Shown: positions 25,001 to 35,253 of the stretch, piece after piece
How the letters are laid out: every line of letters starts with the position of its first letter
How positions within the stretch are numbered: the first letter of the stretch is position 1
DNA from: Bactrocera neohumeralis
Taxonomy: Eukaryota; Arthropoda; Insecta; Diptera; Tephritidae
Direction: 5' to 3'
DNA: 64,000 bases
NCBI RefSeq assembly: GCF_024586455.1
Contig: NC_065923.1
Span: forward strand, 54,281,237 to 54,345,236
Position numbers and translations under genes: made by a program
Notes under the pieces: generated by a model
Seen by the model: the letters and a program-made list of their open reading frames with translations, nothing else
What the model was told of the DNA's origin: nothing
The model's database searches: none

Positions 25001-25954
25001 GATTTTGAAAATACAATCCCCTGGATTCCCATACTTGCAATAAAGCGTTCGTCTTTATTTGTAAATAATACCTACATGGTATTGAATAGTTGTTATAATA
25101 GTTATAGTATACACAGCACACGGGTGGTCCGATCTACCCTACCAATTGTATTATTTATACTCCTAAGATTTGACAGTAATAGTAAAAATTTTCGGAAGAC
25201 GCTTTATCATAAAATATAAAAATCTCTTTTTTTAAGTTTATTCCGTATGAAGCTACAATTTCTATAATTTTAAGTTAAGCTGTATAAAATATTTGTATTT
25301 TGTGTATAATAAAGTTATAAATTTTTTCCAGTGGTGCTCCTTCAATAGAAGGAGATGTGGACAACTATGAACATGTGCTCAAAGTAACTACCCATAACGA
25401 TGCGCTTTATGCTTATTATTATACCGACGATCTTACAAATAAAGTAAGGAATTTTCTAAAAATATTACAGTATGAAATTTTCTTTAAAATATCTATCCTA
25501 CAGGTCAAAGTTACAGAAATATTTGAAATTGACGAAGAAGAAAAACTTGCGGTTGATCCGAAACTATTCGAAGGCATTGTTGAAGATCATCCAAACCCTC
25601 GTCAGCATCACCATAATGTTGTTAGTGAATGGAACGGAGTAGAGTCTGGTAAGAGCAACAAATAGTGCATATATAACCTATATCTGAAGTTCATTTAGGA
25701 CGTATAAAATGGCAAAACGCTCATAAAAAATAGGTTAACTTAATATTTCCATCAACATTATGAATTTTAGTTTTTAACTTATATGGAACTTCAGATCGAA
25801 TTTTTTACTAATGATACAAATGTCATATTCCCGAAATCATCGCTTTCAATATATCATCGCTTATAATATAAGATAACTTCATTATTGTTGCATTTTTTCT
25901 TTTACAGTACAAGTTATACCCAGCATACCAGAAAGTCGTCAAGATATTTTTTAA
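19008..25954 (+). CDS. bmm: Brummer triglyceride lipase (ATGL/PNPLA2 orthologue), 5' partial
   Basis: Patatin-family lipase that hydrolyses triglyceride at lipid droplets in fat body and other tissues. Exons: 19008-19690, 19763-19929, 23219-23327, 23393-23481, 25332-25443, 25504-25648, 25908-25954. All junctions are GT-AG and phases agree (2/0/2/0/1 after the first junction). They give about 450 residues ending ESRQDIF. The patatin DGA motif with the catalytic aspartate lies at 19,316 (YMDGAFSDNLP). The early sequence SMTSDFFRVVNEARRYSLGP is recognisably brummer. The first exon, which should carry the glycine-rich oxyanion loop and the GXSXG serine, enters in phase 1 and was not seen, so it is probably outside the window or far upstream. 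Total length would then be near 504, close to the fly protein (about 507). The C-terminal half is the lipid-droplet-associated region in this family. Introns 2 and 4 hold transposons. Confidence 0.95.
20296..20815 (-). mobile_element. Deleted mariner in bmm intron 2
   Basis: Strong inverted ends CTACTGTGATCAAATTGAAA at 20,296 and its complement ending at 20,815, with TA on both sides. The minus strand retains the mariner C-terminal half across frames: HFDRFSTNIVPQPPH and an AAGGDYFEG C-terminus. Length 520 bp; no complete gene. Confidence 0.88.
20820..22305. repeat. Intron sequence with mixed repeat fragments
   Basis: From about 21,120 to 22,190 the intron contains fragments of the hairpin-ended dispersed repeat: phrases such as TGCAATCGGATGATAACCAC, TTGCTTGCACGGACAGACGG and TTATTATACTCTGTAGCAAC, in both orientations. 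The part at 20,820-21,115 is not recognised; its 82-codon frame has no known domain. Confidence 0.45.
22306..22357 (+). CDS. bmm: Possible alternative terminal exon of bmm (short isoform)
   Basis: An acceptor TTAATTCTAG precedes 22,306. Joined in phase to the exon ending at 19,929 it adds about 16 residues, ending GKTFTSA before TAA (22,355-22,357). A perfect AATAAA follows at 22,453. Use of this exon would drop all later exons (about 170 residues), leaving the catalytic domain without most of the C-terminal region. This is inference from splice signals alone; it could also be chance. Confidence 0.4.
22453..22458 (+). promoter_or_regulatory. AATAAA polyadenylation signal
   Basis: Perfect hexamer 96 bases after the stop of the candidate short bmm exon. 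It supports, but does not prove, 3'-end formation inside the gene. Confidence 0.35.
22459..23218. other. bmm intron, no features
   Basis: AT-rich; the 95-codon frame that begins at 23,049 is only real from the splice acceptor at 23,218 onwards. Confidence 0.6.
23524..24960 (+). repeat. Dispersed hairpin-ended repeat, copy with LINE inserted
   Basis: It begins ACAAGTAACGAAGGACTAAG followed by GTTCGGgtttaaCCGAAC, the characteristic terminus of the family seen at 1371-2392 and 26,513. It lies in the bmm intron before the exon at 25,332 and is split by a LINE fragment at 23,955-24,584. The 3' boundary is approximate. Confidence 0.6.
23955..24584 (-). mobile_element. 5'-truncated RNase H-bearing LINE with target duplication
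   Basis: The minus-strand frame (24,600-24,025) encodes the end of a LINE ORF2: an RNase H motif (IWVPGHKGIAGNELADELAR), then the zinc-finger-like CRFCDMEPETPEHLLIDC. The 3' tail on the minus strand is a short AATCT-type repeat. A 10-bp duplication TGGGGTATAA flanks it (23,945-23,954 and 24,585-24,594). RNase H after the reverse transcriptase fits I/LOA/R1-related clades. The open frame spans 191 codons without a stop, so the insertion is fairly young. Confidence 0.88.
24961..25331. other. bmm intron, no features
   Basis: AT-rich intron sequence ending in the acceptor TTTTTTCCAG at 25,331. Confidence 0.6.
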
Positions 25955-26512
25955 AAGAAACGATTACGATACCAAAATTATTAAAGTTACGCTGACAATA
26001 TATTGATCAAACATATTGTTTACAGTATTAGATAATACATGATGGACAGAGATAAATTGGCTACCAAATGACAGATTTTGCTAAAAGCTGAAACGTTTGT
26101 ATTTTCTTTGAACTTGAAGTTGTTTTGTTATCGTTTGTAATTGGTACTCGTACTAACTGTTTGCATTTGTAGAAAGTATATAATCATTATTAGTTATGTT
26201 GAAAACTAAAGTATATATCTTTTCACTCAGTTTGTCTTTATCGTCTATCATCTTTCCAATCAAATTGCGAACTACTATTATTGTAAATCAGCTACTTTAC
26301 TGATTTACGAGTATATTTGTATCTAAGGCCTAAAGTCTAGTGCATCTGATCGATTTTCAATACCCAATGTGTGAGGCACTTGAAGAAACTTGTGCTAAAA
26401 GTGGTTACAATCTAATATTTATGAATAAAATATTTTTCAGATATATTTAATTAAAATTTAAACTGAAAATGTTTTGTGGGAAATATGTTTGAAACAAGCT
26501 CATTTTTAACAA
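25955..26512 (+). other. bmm 3' untranslated region and flank
   Basis: Non-coding after the stop at 25,952-25,954. A perfect AATAAA at 26,424-26,429 is the likely main polyadenylation signal, giving a 3' UTR of about 490 bases. Confidence 0.6.
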
Positions 26513-26676
26513 GTAAGGAAAGGCTAAGTTCGGCTGTAACCGAACATTTTATATTATTGCAACTTGCAAGGTTCATTCGGTTTGCGTGTTTGTGCAACAA
26601 TTTTTGCGTGTGTGAGTGTGTGTGCTTTATGTACATACATATATAACCCCCTAACTCGATAACTCGATTAGTTTTA

Positions 26677-27329
26677 TACTATGTTCGGACCGACATTGAA
26701 AACATTTTGAAAACACATTTGTATGTTGTGGAATCTAAGTCGTTCGGACCGACAATGTGTGTTTTCGATGAGTTTTCCCTGACAACTATCAATAGCGGCA
26801 TTCTTTTGCTCTTGCAAGATTGCACGGTGACACAAAATGCAAAAATCCTATACCGAAATATGCAAGGTCAAGAGAGCACCCATTGCAGAATCTAGTGATA
26901 TATGACGGCACGAAAATAAACACGGGTTTTGGTCTGACATATTTTACAGCCATTGGAAATAATTTTCTGCGTGTGTTTGTTGTTGTGCCGTTGCACCAAG
27001 AGAAAAATTCTGCAATTTCTGCACCAAGCAAGGTTTTGCAAGAGCAAGAGAATCCTCCTAATATGAGAATATCAAGTGACAGCTGTATTTGTATATGGAA
27101 TGTAAACAAATATTAAGTGACAATTAAGGGCCGGCAAAACATGTCTTCCAAAAACATTGATTAAACTAGACCAGGCACCAATTATAATGAGTGGAATGTA
27201 AGTTTTCAAGTAGTTTTTAGCGAAAACTGTGTTTTCGTTTGACAGATTTTACATGGACGAAAACACAAGTTTTCGTGCGAAAACCAGTTTTTCCCACGAA
27301 ATGTTTTCGTTGTCGGTCCGAACATAGTA
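26677..27329. mobile_element. MITE with TTA duplications, itself invaded
   Basis: Inverted ends TACTATGTTCGGACCGACA at 26,677 and its complement ending at 27,329, flanked by TTA at 26,674-26,676 and 27,330-27,332. Related GAAAAC-rich subterminal sequence lies inside both ends. A 3-bp TTA duplication is typical of PIF/Harbinger. The middle is occupied by the element at 26,794-27,059. Confidence 0.82.
26794..27059. mobile_element. Harbinger-type MITE (short form)
   Basis: Ends AGCGGCATTCTTTTGCTCTT and, on the opposite strand, AGGAGGATTCTCTTGCTCTT, flanked by AAT on both sides (26,791-26,793 and 27,060-27,062). It is a deleted, diverged relative of 61,322-61,801, sharing TGCAGAATCTAGTGATATAT and GTGTGTTTGTTGTTGTGCCG. 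Confidence 0.82.
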
Positions 27330-27390
27330 TTAGGTGATGCAAACAACCGTTAGGTAAACAAATTATTATACTCTGTAGCAACAAATATTA

Positions 27391-28430
27391 AAGACCATGG
27401 TTGCCTTTTTATTTCGGGCAAAACAAATTTTAATCAACGAATATTGCTTTATTATTTTTCAAAATATTCTCCATTAAGATATACATCTTTGCATGCATTT
27501 GAACTAATTGTCGAAGCAATTTTTCCACCCTGATTCAGATGTCTCCCAAACATCCATACTGAACGCACCAACTTCCCCTTCAGTTGTCGTTGACCTCCTA
27601 GTTAAATTTTTCGTACGGGAAAGAAGAGAAGTCATTCGATGCTAAGTCAGGAATATACGGAGGATGACTCATCTAATCGATTTTTTAATAGCGCAAAAAT
27701 GCAATCGATGTGTGTGTCGTGGGGAAGAGCGATCTGTTTTCGGTGGTTGGTTTTCCTGATATTTTGAAAGACAATTTGCAAACAAATGGCTGCTTACCAC
27801 TCAGAATTTATTGGAAACAAGTTTTGTTGTATTCAGCTCATCTTGAAACATCTATACAGACGTCTGCTGTTTACTTTCGGGCTCATACGCGCAAATCCAG
27901 GATTCACGATGCCATAATCGTGTTTCGAATAAGCGTTGTCGTATTTTTTTTAACATTTCTTTCGACTAATCGATACGAGCCTTTATTTTTGAATGATTGA
28001 CAAATTATGTGGAGTCCACCGTGAACAAATTTTTTTACAGTCAAATATTCATGCAATATTGAATGTATGCTCCCACTAATGTCTATAATTGTCTATAGGT
28101 CACAAGTAGGTCAGTAGTTTCCGGAAAAACAACTGATTTTGAACGACCATCTTGAAATTTGTTTTTGAGTGATCTAAGACCACGATTGACCATCACCACA
28201 CTATCCTGGTCCTTGATAGAGCTTCATTGTCAAAAATAGAATTATGTACATCTATTCACTCTCGATGAGTTAATTCTCGCCGAAAGTTGTAAAAAATAAT
28301 CCGGCGGAAATGTTCGTGATTTAATTCCATTTTTTGGTAGAGAAGAATATTTTATGTTACTGTAAACAGCAAAAATAGCGCTGGTATGTCAAAACGTTCT
28401 GATTATGCATACCATTTAAAATGTCAAATT
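27391..28430 (-). pseudogene. Mariner-like transposase remnant
   Basis: On the minus strand a C-terminus readable as KDVYLNGEYFEK (near 27,480) resembles the end of mariner transposases. The sequence upstream to about 28,400 contains scattered transposase-like pieces with stops. No inverted ends were paired. Identification rests mainly on the C-terminus. Confidence 0.4.
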
Positions 28431-28752
28431 TTACGATCAAAATGTGAGGTTCCAGAGAAACCTATTCAATTAATGGAAATAAAAAACACTGAATTGTGAA
28501 AACATCTGCAAGTACTTAGTTTTGAGCTTCTACGAAATATTCATAGAAACCTACACACATTGGGTATAACTCGACTGAACCAGTTTGCTTCTATTTTGTT
28601 TGCATATTTGCCCAGTCCATTCATTAAGTAGAATTAATTGTAGAATTGATCCGTATATTTCGCACATAACTCATAACAAATTCATAAACAATCATTCAGT
28701 TCGCAAAACTATACATTTATATATCTACAATTGTATATTATTATTTCCATAG
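28431..28752. other. Spacer, no features
   Basis: AT-rich. It ends with a possible splice acceptor TTATTTCCATAG at 28,752. Confidence 0.4.
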
Positions 28753-29006
28753 CCTTTTATATTGATGAATATGCGTCTAACCAAAGGCCTTTCGAACGAG
28801 ACATTAAACGAAAAACTCATATAAGCACTGACACTGGATACGAGAATGAAGACGAATATGCGATCATTAACGAGAATGACATTGCCAAAGAAATCGAATA
28901 TGAGGTATTCAGCGACCCAGAAGTTGATCACTACTTTGGCATACAACAACAAAGAAATAATAGAGATGGAAAAAGAGACGTCTCTAATGCTAATATATTT
29001 ACATAA
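28753..29006 (+). CDS. Candidate distal alternative 3' exon (bmm) or exon of an unknown gene
   Basis: An open frame of about 84 residues, acidic and hydrophilic, with no transposon-like motif (includes TDTGYENEDEYAIINEND and EVFSDPEVDHYFGIQQQ). It follows a usable acceptor, and AATAAA overlaps the stop (29,005-29,010). Its frame matches phase 1, so splicing from the bmm donor at 25,648 would keep it open in place of the ESRQDIF exon. A one-in-three chance match of phase cannot be excluded. No family recognised. Confidence 0.35.
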
Positions 29007-29010
29007 TAAA

Positions 29011-30204
29011 TTTGTGGAAACACCCTTTTTGGAAACGGAAAATTTAAAATCCTATAATTTGAAAATTGGATCGTTAGTATTTTTTAATTTATTATAAATA
29101 ATACTACTAAATATAAGATTTGTATGTGAGTAAGTATTATAACTCTTTAGTTTACGGTTTTTATTTATTAAATTCGAAGCAATATGGTAGACTGTCGAAA
29201 ATCATTAATGTAAAGTATTCGTTTTGTATTTTTATGTTATAATAGGTGAAGGTGTCGTACGTGCGCAACTATCGGGACCTGATAATTTATAATAACTTGC
29301 GGATTTTTGACACAATATTACCTCGATGATTAATAATCGAAACAGTTTAACACTTTGCATTAATTACTTTGAGAGTTTACTGTTATTTTGCTATTTTGGG
29401 TAGAAGACCAACTTGATTTTAAATATGAATAGTTAAGAAAATGTAATAGCAATTAATAAATTAGGTTATTACCTCAAATTCGATGTATTCAATCTAGCAA
29501 AGATAAGGGCGATTGCCTATTGACTATATGAATGCTCTTTATTTTGAGTATTAACCTTTCGATGTCTCATTTGATCAGATTATTTAACTATCTATTATTT
29601 CAGAAATTAAGTGATGTGTTTTTAATTTAAGTACTCGAGATATATGAATTATATTAAGAAAATGTCAAAAATATTTTAAAAGTTACATGTATGTACATGT
29701 CAGTTTTCTAAAAAATATATATATTTATTTATAGCAATGAGGTAAAATTTATCGCTGTCCTATACATTTAAAAAAATTAAAAATATAATAATAAAAATAA
29801 AATATTGGAATTGTAAAAAATTCCGGAAAAGCATATAATTACTGTTGATCCCCTAGCATAATTGAACCCCGTTCATTGGTTTCCCCGCATAATCGCTTAA
29901 AAATATGTGTTATTGAAAAAAAATTTACTTTTAATTTCCCCCGGTTAATTATTTTAGTTAAAAATAATCTGGCATGCCACATCTAAAGCCTCCGTAAGTT
30001 CTTGAATACAATAAAGCAGATTGAAACATACTTTTTAATATACTAAAAATACAGATTTGAATTCAAGTGCTGCATATGTATATATACACTATAATATGAA
30101 CTGTTATTGTTCCATAAATTTATTTTATTTATTTTTGATTTTTTAATACAATGATGTCCATATACATATGTATATATGTACCTATAAATGCGTGCAACTA
30201 ATTA
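29011..30204. other. AT-rich intergenic DNA
   Basis: No gene recognised. A TATATATATTTATTTAT-like tract lies near 29,720. Confidence 0.4.
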
Positions 30205-31142
30205 ACATTGGCATGCTTCTTCTTATTAATTGGCGTAAACACCGCTTACGCGATTATAGCCGAGTTAACAACCGCGCGCCAGTCGTTGACGTGGCGCCAA
30301 TTGGATATTCCAAGCGAAGCCAAGTCCTTCTCCATTTGGTCCTTCCAACGGAGTGGAGGTCTTCCTCTGCTGCCCCCGGCGGGTACTGCGTCGAATACTT
30401 TCAGAGCTGGAGTGTTTCCGTCCATCCGGCTGAACTATGTCAAAGGACCATAAATCTTTCGCAGAACTTTTCTCTCGAAAACTCGCAACGTCGACTCATC
30501 CGTTGTTGACATCGCCCAAGCCTCTGCACCATATAGCAGGACGGGAATTATGAGTGACTTATAGAGTTTGGTTTTTGTTTGTCGAGAGAGGACTTTGCTT
30601 CTCAATTGCCTACTCAGTCCGAAGTAGCACCTGTTGGCAAGAGTTATTCTGCGTTGGATTTCTAGGCTGACATTGTTGGTGGTGTTTACGCTGGTTCCAA
30701 GATAGACGAAATTATCTACAACTTCAATGTTATGACTGTCAACAGTGACGTGAGTGCCAAGTCGCGAGTGCGACGACTGTTTGTTTGATGACAGCAGATA
30801 TTTCGTCTTGCCCTCGTTCACTGCCAGACCCATTTTCTGTGCTTCCTTGTCCAGCCTGGAGAAAGCAGAACTAACGGCGCGGGTGTTGAAGCCGATGATA
30901 TCAATATCATCGGCATACACCAGGAGTTGTACACTCTTATAGAAGAGGGTACCTTCTCTATTTAGTTCTGCACCTCGAACTATTTTCTCCAGAAGCAGGT
31001 TGAAAAAGTCGCACGATAGGGAATAGCCTTGTCTGAAACCTCGTTTGGTATCGAACGGCTCGGAGAAGTCCTTCCCGATTCTGACGGAGCTTTTGGTGCT
31101 GCTCAACGTCAGCATTGGCATGCTCCTGTAAATATTTTGCAC
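30205..31142 (-). pseudogene. RTE-type LINE, 3' half of reverse transcriptase
   Basis: The minus frame 31,142-30,435 (235 codons, uninterrupted) encodes the reverse transcriptase catalytic core with VYADDIDIIG, then the thumb and C-terminal part (VDNFVYLGTSVNTTNN, RRITLANRCYFGLSRQLRSK, LYGAEAW). The C-terminus continues frame-shifted to about 30,205, ending in sequence equivalent to LASLGISNWRHV. The 5' half is absent. The same family recurs in pieces at 32,440-34,575, 35,254-36,062 and 43,591-44,058. The RTE assignment is from motif style. Confidence 0.85.
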
Positions 31143-31907
31143 CTATTTGTAAAATACTGAGGGAATAAAAGTACTGTTAAAATTAATTTATTTTACATAA
31201 AACTATTTTCCCTGAAATTTGTCAAGGGGAATTGTATAAATTTTTTAAAATTTTAAAAATTTCCTATTCTGTTCGTATATTTCCTGTTTTTTCACATTAA
31301 GATGTTTTATGCAAAGCTTTTACTATATTTTGATTGAAAGTCACAAAATTTAATAATTTTAGTGAAAAAAGTATGATCAAAAGGAATTATTGTGCTGAAG
31401 ATGGGAGAATGGTAAGTTATATGGTGAAATCGCAAAACCGCTCAATATCCCGAAAGAGTTGGTGTTTAATGCAATCAGATTCCGCATAAAACTGCTAAGA
31501 GGAATTAAAGCATCGATTTTTAGGTAAAATGAGTATGCAATAGCCGTAGATACTATGTATTAGGTGATTGCGAGAAGCAATAGTGTGTGGACGGATACGA
31601 CACTTGACAATAAATTAAAAAAAGAGGTGTTAGTTAAATTCTTTTGTTGAAAACAATTGGAGACTGTTTCCCACGGTATAAGACTCAACAAGCACATTGG
31701 TTTTCAATGCTAATCGCTGTTCCGTCTCGATATCAAAGCCGAAATAACAACAAAATTTATAACATTAGAAATTATGCATGTCATTTTATTAAAATTGTTT
31801 CCACTATTATTTAAATTTTTTTTCATTCTCTATTAGCTATCGACAGATCTTTTAACAAATGGCTGCTGATCAATACTAAATAAGAATCCAAAAGATATGT
31901 ATATTAT
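31143..31907. other. AT-rich spacer
   Basis: A weakly transposase-like N-terminal stretch on the plus strand near 31,375-31,500 (KPLNIPKELVFNAI) hints at a decayed Tc1 element, but no motif confirms it. Confidence 0.3.
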
Positions 31908-32330
31908 TGGGTCGTTCACTAAGTAATTTCGTTTTTTAAAGCTGCAAAAGCTTTTGGCGAGTCATTAAACTTGTATGAGGTTTCGCATTATCCTGGTGGA
32001 GCACTACAACGCATTGCTCAATTTGTCCAGCTGATCACAATACACCTCAGAAATAATTGTGGTACGGTCAGGCAAAAACTCCAAATAAACGATCCCTTGA
32101 AAATCCAACCAAACAGACAACATAATACTTTTTTGTGACTGCAGGCCATCGAAGTGGTTTGAGCTTGTTCATTCTTTTTAGACCATGATCTCTTGCGCTT
32201 GACATTTTTGTAAACAACCTACTTTTCATCGCCAGTAACAATGCGCCTCAAAAATGGATCACTTCTTTGCCGTTTGATAAGCAAATCACATTCGTTAATA
32301 CGTCGAAGCAAATCTCATTCTGTAAGAACA
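31908..32330 (-). pseudogene. Mariner transposase fragment
   Basis: The minus strand reads LLIKRQRSDPFLRRIVTGDE near 32,280 (first catalytic aspartate), VKRKRSWSKKNEQ near 32,190, and VVLHQDNAKPHTS near 32,010 (second aspartate), in partly shifted frames. GGGTCGTTCACTAAGTAATT at 31,910 may be a terminal repeat. The third catalytic site is missing. Confidence 0.8.
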
Positions 32331-32439
32331 TACTTACATATGTATGTAGCGCAACGCTAATTGACTCATCTTGACGATACAATAACAGCATCTACTTATT
32401 GCAACATTTTATGTTATGTGTTAAGGATTACGATTTAAG

Positions 32440-32845
32440 GGCATGCACCAGGGTTATCCGGTCCGGGGGAAGGTTCCGCTGCCCGGCTGGTTGAAGTCCT
32501 CGTTAGAGTTAAGTCTGATATCATCGCCGTCCAAGAAGCGCAATGGACGAGACAAGGACTGAGGCGATTAGTCCGTGTAGTATTTACTACAGTGGCAATA
32601 TAAAGAAGCACAAAATCGGCGAGGGATTTGTTGTGGAGACGCCGAGAACTGGCATTCATCTCGGTGGATGAACGTCCACAATCCGTATCAAAGCGAAGCT
32701 TTTCAACATTTCTTCTATGAGCGCTCCTATGAGAGCTGCTCCCGCCACGATGCCAAAATCGTGCTTGGCGACTTTAACGACAGGCTGGGCAAAAAAAGTA
32801 TCTTTTGCACAAAGGTCGATAAATTCGGTATTGGATTTCTTCTTT
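32440..32845 (+). pseudogene. RTE-type LINE endonuclease fragment (inverted piece)
   Basis: The plus strand encodes, across frames, the N-terminal half of an apurinic-type endonuclease: VKSDIIAVQEAQWT near 32,507, VDERPQ, and AKIVLGDFNDRLGKK near 32,750 (the GDFN catalytic motif). At 32,845 it joins head-on to a minus-strand piece of the same family. Confidence 0.75.
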
Positions 32846-34575
32846 ACTGGCGTAGACACGGCTTACGCGATTATAGCCGAGTTAAAAACAGCGCGCCAGT
32901 CGTTTCTTCTTTTCGCTACGTGGCGCCAATTGGAGATTCCAAGCGAAGCCAGGTCGTTCACTGCCCGACCCATTTGTTTACTTGTCCAATCTGGAGAAAG
33001 AAGAACTATCGGAGCGGGTGTTGAGGCCAATGATATCAATATCATCGGCATACAGAAGCAGTTGTACACTTTTATAAAAAATTGTACCTGCTCGATTAAG
33101 TTCTGCAGCTCGAATTATTTTCTCCAGCAGCAGATTGAAGAAGTCGCACGATAGGGAGTCGACTTGTCTGAAACCTCATTGGTATCGAACGGTTCGGAGA
33201 GGTCCTTCCCGTTCCCGGCGGAGCTTTTGGTGTTGCTCAACGTCAGTTTACACAGCCGTATTAGTTTTGCGGGGATACCAAATTCAGACATCGCGGCATA
33301 AAGGCAGCTCGTTTTCGTGCTGTGGAAAGCAGTTTTGAAATCGACGAAGAAGTTGTGTGCGTCGATTCTCTTTTCACGTGTCTTTTTAAAGATTTGGCGC
33401 ATATGAACATCTGGTTGGTTGTTGATTTGCCAGGTCTAAAGCCACACTGATAAGGACCAATCAGTTTCGGTTGCAGCTTTACGTAAGGAGTTTGAAATGC
33501 CGTCCCACAGTTCCCTTATACCGAGTTGTTGACGTGCGCTCTCAGAGAGCAGGAGTGCAAGTCGAGTAGAAAATCGTTCGGCTGTCTGTTGTGATTGCAG
33601 CTTCTCTACGTCGAACCTTCCTTGTGTTTGTTGACGTGCGTTTTTTGCTGCACAGAGGCGGGTGCGAATCTTGACTGCAACAAGGTAGTGGTCCGAGTCG
33701 ATGTTAGGACCTCGGAGTGTACGCACATCTAAAACACTGGAGACGTGTCTTCCGTTTATCACAACATGATCGATCTGGATGGTGGTTTTTCGATCCGGAC
33801 ACAGCCAGGTGGCTTGATGAATTTTCTTATGCTGGAATCTAGTACTAGAGATAACCATATTTCGGGCCCCGGCAAAGTCGATCAGCCTCAACCCACTTGG
33901 GGATGTTTTATCGTGGAGACTGAATTTACCGACCGTAGTGCCAAAGATACCTTCTTTGCCCACCCTGGAGTTAAAGTCACCAAGCACGATTTTGATATTG
34001 TGGCAGGGTAGCTCTCATAGGTGCGCTCCAAGCGCTTATAGAAGGCATCTTTGGTCGCATCGTCCTTCTCTTCCGTGGTGGCTGGGCACAAATCAGCGAT
34101 ATGTTGAAGAACCTCGCTTTGTTGCGGAATCTAGCTAGACGTTCATCCACCGGGGTGAATGACAGTACTAGGGGACGGAGATTTATATGGACACGGTAGT
34201 AAATGCCGCAAGGACCTACTCGCCTCAATCCTTGTCCCGTCCATCGCATTGCTTGGATGGCGGTGATGTCAGCCTTCACTCTAACGAGGACATCAACCAG
34301 CTTGGCAGCGGCACCTTCCCAATTAAGGGACCGAAAATTTCAGGTGCATGCACTCAAATCGAAATCCTTAACTTGTTTGCCATGATCGTCATCAAAAGAG
34401 AGGTCTCTCATCCGATGCTGGTTGTTATTTTTCATCGCCTTCTCACTTTAGTTCGCCTTCAAACGGATGTTCTTAGGCTACCCAGAGGATACTTGGTCAA
34501 AGACCGGAAGTCGTGAGCTGCTTGATCCATATGTAAAAGAATCGTTTCTGGCCACTCCCAAGTGAATGACGATCA
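32846..34575 (-). pseudogene. RTE-type LINE, rearranged copy
   Basis: Read on the minus strand from 34,575: a leader, endonuclease start (DITAIQAMRWTGQGLRR, 34,279-33,977), endonuclease core (MLGDFNSRVGKEGIFG with a QIDHVVI segment, 33,987-33,436), a reverse transcriptase N-terminal piece (HNFFVDFKTAFHSTK, 33,402-33,115), and the extreme C-terminus (LASLGISNWRHV, about 32,960). The catalytic YADD-containing centre is shortened and frames shift repeatedly. It is dead. Confidence 0.8.
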
Positions 34576-34583
34576 GAGAACTT

Positions 34584-35245
34584 CAGAGCTCAAAAATAAC
34601 TGTCGACCGTTTCTCGTTGTCTGCAAATAAGTGTCTCTCCTGACTCTTTACGAAAAGACTCAGAGAGCAACCGTTTTATGGGTTAAGTTAAGTTGTGAAA
34701 TATTTGTTTCAGACAGTGTCAGAAAGCAAAAAAGATCCTGTTTCTGCAAAACTTATCAAAATTTATGCTGACATCGAAAACTTCGACGTAACATTTGGTC
34801 GCTTGCCATTAAATTCAAATAGTATATTGGAATTTTTTAATGATTTGCAGCTTAAGATTCCGCATATATGTAAGTGCACTAGCGCAGGTTGTGCTGGCTA
34901 CACCTGCAACGCAAGTGTCCGTCGAACGGGCATTCTCAGCCCTACACTTTATTTTAAGTGAACGAAGAAGTTCGATTAGTGCAGACCGTTTGCGTTGAGT
35001 TTTTCGGTAAATCGGTCTTTTTGCTGACTCTCTTTGTGCGAGCGTTTCTCGTTCCGCTCTTTACGCACTGCTCATTGAAAGACCGAAATACAAAGAGCTC
35101 AACGAAAAGCGCTCAACAGAAAACATAAATGAAGACAGCAAGAGTCTCTTGCTCAGAGCGAGAGCGAGAGAGTATGAACTTTTTCGGTTGTGCTCGCAAC
35201 GAGAGCATAAGAAGAAAAACGGTCGACAGTTATTTGCGAGCTATG
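34584..35245 (+). mobile_element. hAT transposon remnant with perfect 8-bp duplication
   Basis: The ends read CAGAGCTCAAAAATAACTGT (34,584) and, on the opposite strand, CATAGCTCGCAAATAACTGT (35,245). GAGAACTT flanks both sides (34,576-34,583 and 35,246-35,253), the length hAT transposases make. Inside, the plus strand from about 34,700 to 34,990 encodes the hAT C-terminal dimerisation region, with ATQVSVERAFSAL as signature across a frameshift. The subterminal regions carry short repeats such as AAAGAGC and GAGAGCG, typical transposase-binding clusters. The catalytic domain is gone. Confidence 0.92.
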
Positions 35246-35253
35246 GAGAACTT

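Larger units (their letters stand above)
26513..27390 (+). repeat. Dispersed hairpin-ended repeat carrying nested insertions
   Basis: It starts ACAAGTAAGGAAAGGCTAAG with GTTCGGctgtaaCCGAAC just inside, and ends near TTATTATACTCTGTAGCAAC. The interior is interrupted at 26,677-27,329 by a separate element, which in turn contains a third. Confidence 0.65.
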
